Of a stretch of 7,071 nt of DNA, positions 4,529-7,071 are shown one piece after another (positions within the stretch are counted from its first letter, which is position 1; each line of letters starts with the position of its first letter). Below the pieces are notes generated by a model that worked only from the letters and a program-made list of their open reading frames with translations, was not told the DNA's origin and made no database searches. The stretch lies in assembly GCA_023412975.1 (NCBI GenBank), contig JAEZRB010000101.1:1-7071 (forward strand). Reading direction: 5' to 3'. This DNA comes from Bacteroidota bacterium (GTDB lineage: Bacteria; Bacteroidota; Bacteroidia; Chitinophagales; Chitinophagaceae). The position numbers and the translations under genes are program-made.

Positions 4529-6430
4529 ATGAAACGAATATGCCTCGCCTTTTTGATCTGTATCAGCCTGTCTGCATTTTCGCAATCCAGCCAAGAGATT
4601 GCCCTGATCCCGCAACCAGTTTCGCTTGAAAAACAAAATGGCAGCTTTGAACTTCCCGACCAACTGACCATCCATACGGGAAATAACGCCGAACTGAAAA
4701 GACTGGCCAACGGGCTGGCCGAACGGATCGGGATGGCAACGGGAAAGAAAGTGACGGTGAGTGAAACCAGCAGCGCGCAGCCGGGAGGAATCAACCTGTT
4801 ACTTGCCACTAATAAATCAATTCCGGACGAAGGCTATCAACTTACTGTAACAACCACGAATGTGGTGCTGGAAGCCGCGGAGCCATCCGGCGTTTTCTAT
4901 GGCATTCAAACCCTGTTGCAACTCCTGCCAAAAGAAATTGAAAGCAAATCAAAAGCCGACATCGCCAAATGGGAAATTCCTGCTGTCACGATCAGCGATC
5001 ATCCCCGTTTTGGATGGAGAGGTTTGATGCTGGATGTATCACGTCATTTTTTTACCAAAGAACAGGTGAAGCAATTCATCGATGACATGGTAAAATATAA
5101 GTTCAATGTGCTGCACTGGCACCTCACAGATGACCAGGGCTGGCGTATTGAAATAAAAAGTCTGCCCAAACTTACATCGGTTGGTGCCTGGCGCGTTGAG
5201 AAAACCGGGACCTTCAACCGTTTTTCAAAACCCCTGCCTAATGAGCAACGGACTTATGGCGGATTCTATACGCAGGAAGACATAAAAGAAGTTGTGAAAT
5301 ATGCAGCGGATCGTTTTGTTGATATCCTTCCGGAGATCGATGTGCCAGGTCATAGCCTTGCCGCTGTGGCTGCTTATCCCGAACTGAGCTGCACACCGGG
5401 AACCTATGCGGTAAATTCAGGCGAACCATTTATGGACTGGTCGCAGGGTCACCCTCCCATCGCGCTTGTTGACAATACCCTTTGCCCCGCCAACGAAAAA
5501 GTGTATGAATTCATGGATAAAGTGTTTACGGAAGTGGCACAGCTTTTTCCTTTCGAATATATCCATATGGGCGGTGATGAAACAGCGAGAAATTATTGGC
5601 AAAAAAGCGCTGCCATCAAGGCACTGATGAAGAAGGAAAATTTAAAAACCATGGATGAGGTGCAAAGCTATTTTGTAAAAAGAATGGGAAAGATCATCTC
5701 TTCCAAGGGAAAGAAAATGATTGGCTGGGATGAAATATTACAGGGCGGCCTGGCTCCCGGCGCAGCAGTGATGAGCTGGCGTGGCATGAAAGGCGGGATT
5801 GAAGCTGCAAAAATGGGTCATGAAGTAGTGATGACGCCTACCGACTTTGTTTACATCGATTATATGCAGGGTGATGTTATCCTTGAACCTCCTGTTTATG
5901 CCACGTTGCGATTAAATAAAACATACCAGTTTGAACCGGTACCAGATGGCGTAAAGCCTTCCCTCATTAAAGGCGGTCAGGCCAATTTGTGGACTGAGCA
6001 GGTATATAATATGCGCCATGCGCAATACATGACCTGGCCCAGGGGACTGGCGGTAGCTGAAGCCTTGTGGTCGCCAAAGGAAAAAAGGAACTGGAACCAG
6101 TTTGTACCGAGGGTTGAAAAGCATTTCGAACGATTTGATGTCGCGCAGACGAAATATGCACCGAGCATGTACGAGCCGATCTTTAAAGTGACTAAAAAAG
6201 GAAGTTCACAAGTTGTGATTGAAATGAGTACGGAAATAGAGGGGCTCGATATTCATTATAGTTTCGATAATTCTTTTCCTGATAATTTCTATCCAAAGTA
6301 TACATCCCCGCTCGAGGTTCCTAAAGATGCGGCGGCTTTGAAAGTGATCACTTACCGAAATGGGAAAGCAGTGGGAAGAATGATGGTGATGACAAGGGAA
6401 GAGATGAATAAGCGGGCGGGGATAAAATAA
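4529..6430 (+). CDS. Exported beta-N-acetylhexosaminidase, glycoside hydrolase family 20
   Basis: This enzyme releases terminal N-acetylglucosamine or N-acetylgalactosamine from glycans or chito-oligomers, using substrate-assisted catalysis in which the 2-acetamido group is the nucleophile. The 633 residues run in order: signal peptide (1-19, hydrophobic core then SAFSQS), GH20 N-terminal alpha-beta domain (about 22-150), TIM-barrel catalytic domain (about 160-515), and a C-terminal beta domain (about 555-620) resembling the chitobiase C-terminal/Fn3-associated domain. Catalytic Asp350-Glu351 sit in HMGGDET. Other family landmarks are HWHLTDDQGWR (196-206), PEIDVPGH (268-275), GWDEI, MSWRG and the pocket tryptophans in NLWTE and ALWSP. 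All key residues are intact and the length is typical. It is probably periplasmic or surface-exposed and transcribed alone. A strong terminator-like hairpin starts 15 bp after the stop. Confidence 0.97.
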   Translation: MKRICLAFLICISLSAFSQSSQEIALIPQPVSLEKQNGSFELPDQLTIHTGNNAELKRLANGLAERIGMATGKKVTVSETSSAQPGGINLLLATNKSIPDEGYQLTVTTTNVVLEAAEPSGVFYGIQTLLQLLPKEIESKSKADIAKWEIPAVTISDHPRFGWRGLMLDVSRHFFTKEQVKQFIDDMVKYKFNVLHWHLTDDQGWRIEIKSLPKLTSVGAWRVEKTGTFNRFSKPLPNEQRTYGGFYTQEDIKEVVKYAADRFVDILPEIDVPGHSLAAVAAYPELSCTPGTYAVNSGEPFMDWSQGHPPIALVDNTLCPANEKVYEFMDKVFTEVAQLFPFEYIHMGGDETARNYWQKSAAIKALMKKENLKTMDEVQSYFVKRMGKIISSKGKKMIGWDEILQGGLAPGAAVMSWRGMKGGIEAAKMGHEVVMTPTDFVYIDYMQGDVILEPPVYATLRLNKTYQFEPVPDGVKPSLIKGGQANLWTEQVYNMRHAQYMTWPRGLAVAEALWSPKEKRNWNQFVPRVEKHFERFDVAQTKYAPSMYEPIFKVTKKGSSQVVIEMSTEIEGLDIHYSFDNSFPDNFYPKYTSPLEVPKDAAALKVITYRNGKAVGRMMVMTREEMNKRAGIK

Positions 6431-6445
6431 ATATTGAGGAGAGTT

Positions 6446-6519
6446 AAATTGGCCGGGGAGGAGGGAAGGCGGGAAGTTTTATACTTACGGGCCTTCTTCT
6501 TTCCGGTTAATTTTTTTTT
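6446..6519 (+). terminator. Stem-loop 1 of 3, probable terminator of the hexosaminidase gene
   Basis: The left arm 6446-6470 pairs with the right arm 6491-6513 over 23 positions, with a single 2-nt bulge. Eighteen pairs are Watson-Crick and five are G.U wobbles. The last right-arm bases merge into a run of nine T (6511-6519). Because the wobbles are G in the left arm and T in the right, only plus-strand RNA folds well, which fits termination of the gene ending at 6430. The purine-rich left arm (GGGGAGGAGGGAAGG) recurs in the next two units. Confidence 0.75.
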
Positions 6520-6676
6520 GGAGCGGTTACTGATAGCCGGGGAGGCGGGAAGACGGGAAGATGGATACGAACGGGTTTTCTACTTTTCGGTTAATTTCTT
6601 TTAGGGGGCACTGTTAGCCGGGGAGGCGGGAAGACGGGAAGTTAGTACAATCGGGACTTACGCTTCCGGCTAATTA
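6452..6676 (+). repeat. Three tandem copies of an ~80-bp stem-loop element
   Basis: Units begin with GCCGGGGAGG at 6452, 6536 and 6617, so the period is 84 then 81 bp. Units 2 and 3 share the first 25 bases exactly (GCCGGGGAGGCGGGAAGACG and the five that follow), and unit 1 differs at two positions. Each unit closes with a pyrimidine-rich arm ending in CCGGTTAA, TCGGTTAA or CCGGCTAA, complementary to its own beginning. Unit 3 has a perfect 8-bp end pair (TTAGCCGG 6614-6621 with CCGGCTAA 6666-6673). Unit 2 pairs from 6534 to 6593 with many G.U wobbles. Loop sequences differ while the arms stay paired. No coding potential is apparent. Confidence 0.8.
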
Positions 6677-6731
6677 TAGTGCAGGTTGTGATCTTTGTTA
6701 AGTGCAAGCTGTCCGATTATCCGAGTGTTTT

Positions 6732-6870
6732 GGACACGGAGTACACTGAGGATTTCACGGAGAGCACGGAGAAAATCATGCAATACATCGTGCCCGTCGT
6801 GGACACTTCGTGTTCTTCGTGACCAAAGCCAGGACACGGAGTACACTGAGGGTTTCACGGAGAGCACGGA
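6732..6870. repeat. Two 39-bp direct repeats exactly 100 bp apart with an inverted partial copy between
   Basis: Bases 6732-6770 and 6832-6870 are identical except at one position (A6752 against G6852). The repeat is built from CACGGAG-like words (GGACACGGAG, TTCACGGAG, AGCACGGA). Between them, 6806-6827 (CTTCGTGTTCTTCGTGACCA and two more bases) is an inverted, diverged copy. It is complementary to 6729-6750 at 16 of 22 positions as DNA, with some of the rest G.U. A hairpin of about 100 nt is therefore possible. Open frames across this region follow the repeat and are not credible genes. Confidence 0.75.
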
Positions 6871-6888
6871 AAGTATAACAGAAGTGCT

Positions 6889-7071
6889 TTATAATGAAGT
6901 AAAGGGGAGCACCACCTGGAGCTTTTCCCAATTCACCACGATCTCAGCATTTGTATCGTCGATCTTATTGACCTGGTAAGTTAATCGCTGAACCATCTCA
7001 TGTTGTGTCGGCGCTACTTCCACCCTCACCAGGTCATCAGCTTCGTTGTATTCGTCGGCAAGGTGCTGGTC
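6889..7071 (-). CDS. DUF2911-like protein, C-terminal 60 residues (partial)
   Basis: The minus strand is open from the window end (7071) to a TAA stop at 6891-6889 and encodes 60 residues. The start lies outside the window. The segment has the pattern of the end of a DUF2911 domain: an acidic turn before a strand (EADDLVRVEVAP), then ERL-like QRLTYQVNKIDD, an NAEIVVNWEKL strand and a short hydrophobic tail (VVLPFTSL). From memory, DUF2911 proteins are secreted Bacteroidota proteins of unknown function, and their C-terminal WEKLKVPF-type motif matches NWEKLQVVLPF here. Coding is supported by the protein-like composition and by the stop lying just beyond the intergenic repeats. The gene is convergent with the hexosaminidase gene. 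Confidence 0.7.
   Translation of the reverse strand, partial: DQHLADEYNEADDLVRVEVAPTQHEMVQRLTYQVNKIDDTNAEIVVNWEKLQVVLPFTSL

Larger units (their letters stand above)
6431..6888. other. Convergent intergenic region filled with repeats
   Basis: About 460 bp lie between the hexosaminidase stop and the stop of the minus-strand DUF2911-like gene. Nearly all of it is occupied by the three tandem stem-loops and the CACGGAG repeat pair. The gap at about 6677-6728 shows nothing recognisable. No tRNA, small ORF with a plausible start, or insertion sequence was found. Confidence 0.7.

Noticed and set aside
4417..4629. Plus-strand open frame of 70 codons before the hexosaminidase
   Set aside because: It overlaps the first 100 bases of the hexosaminidase gene in another frame and covers its promoter region. 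The peptide has no recognisable features.
6670..6867. Minus-strand open frame of 65 codons
   Set aside because: It is composed of the same intergenic repeats, has no recognisable domain, and overlaps the repeat hairpin.
6732..6870. Possible CRISPR array
   Set aside because: There are only two direct copies, the spacing is 61 bp, the spacer contains an inverted copy of the repeat, and no cas gene is nearby.
6695..6979. Plus-strand open frame of 94 codons
   Set aside because: It runs through both CACGGAG repeats and then antisense into the DUF2911-like gene. The translation is arginine- and serine-rich repeat read-through with no domain.
1..7071. Integrated mobile element or defence island suggested by the tRNA duplication
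   Set aside because: No integrase, transposase, restriction, toxin-antitoxin or phage gene is present in the window. The tRNA fragment alone does not show an element.

Overview
The window looks like chromosomal DNA of a Bacteroidota bacterium, probably of the Chitinophagaceae/Sphingobacteriia side. The evidence is indirect. Most starts lack a Shine-Dalgarno sequence, and at least one gene has a TAnnTTTG-type -7 element just before its start. The gene content also fits: secreted TPR proteins, a periplasmic GH20 hexosaminidase, a short lipoprotein and a DUF2911-like protein. The intergenic DNA carries heptamer and hairpin repeats. No species call is possible from the sequence alone.

Layout, left to right. 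(1) 1-564 (+): 3' part of an Ada-like AraC/O6-alkylguanine-DNA alkyltransferase gene; its true start lies outside the window. (2) 565-1231: a long non-coding stretch with a minus-strand tRNA-Arg(CCU), its terminator, and directly upstream of the tRNA a second, broken copy of the tRNA 5' half interrupted by an 18-bp perfect palindrome. (3) 1232-2712 (+): a probable two-gene unit, an exported TPR protein followed 11 bp later by an exported VOC/glyoxalase-fold protein. (4) 2713-2920: a degenerate 7-bp tandem repeat array and a promoter. (5) 2921-3571 (+): a membrane-anchored TPR protein. (6) 3583-3622: a strong hairpin between convergent genes. (7) 3658-4299 (-): an AT-rich lipoprotein gene. (8) 4529-6430 (+): a complete exported beta-N-acetylhexosaminidase (GH20). 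(9) 6431-6888: a convergent intergenic region with three tandem stem-loop elements, the first of which looks like the hexosaminidase terminator, then two 39-bp direct repeats 100 bp apart with an inverted partial copy between them. (10) 6889-7071 (-): 3' end of a DUF2911-like gene that runs off the window.

The genes do not form one pathway. DNA alkylation repair, tRNA supply, envelope TPR proteins and amino-sugar glycan hydrolysis sit side by side as in an ordinary core or near-core region. I see no defence system, secretion cluster or mobile element with its own genes. The noteworthy content is intergenic: the broken tRNA duplication with its palindrome, and the hairpin arrays whose arms pair through G.U wobbles in only one strand's RNA.
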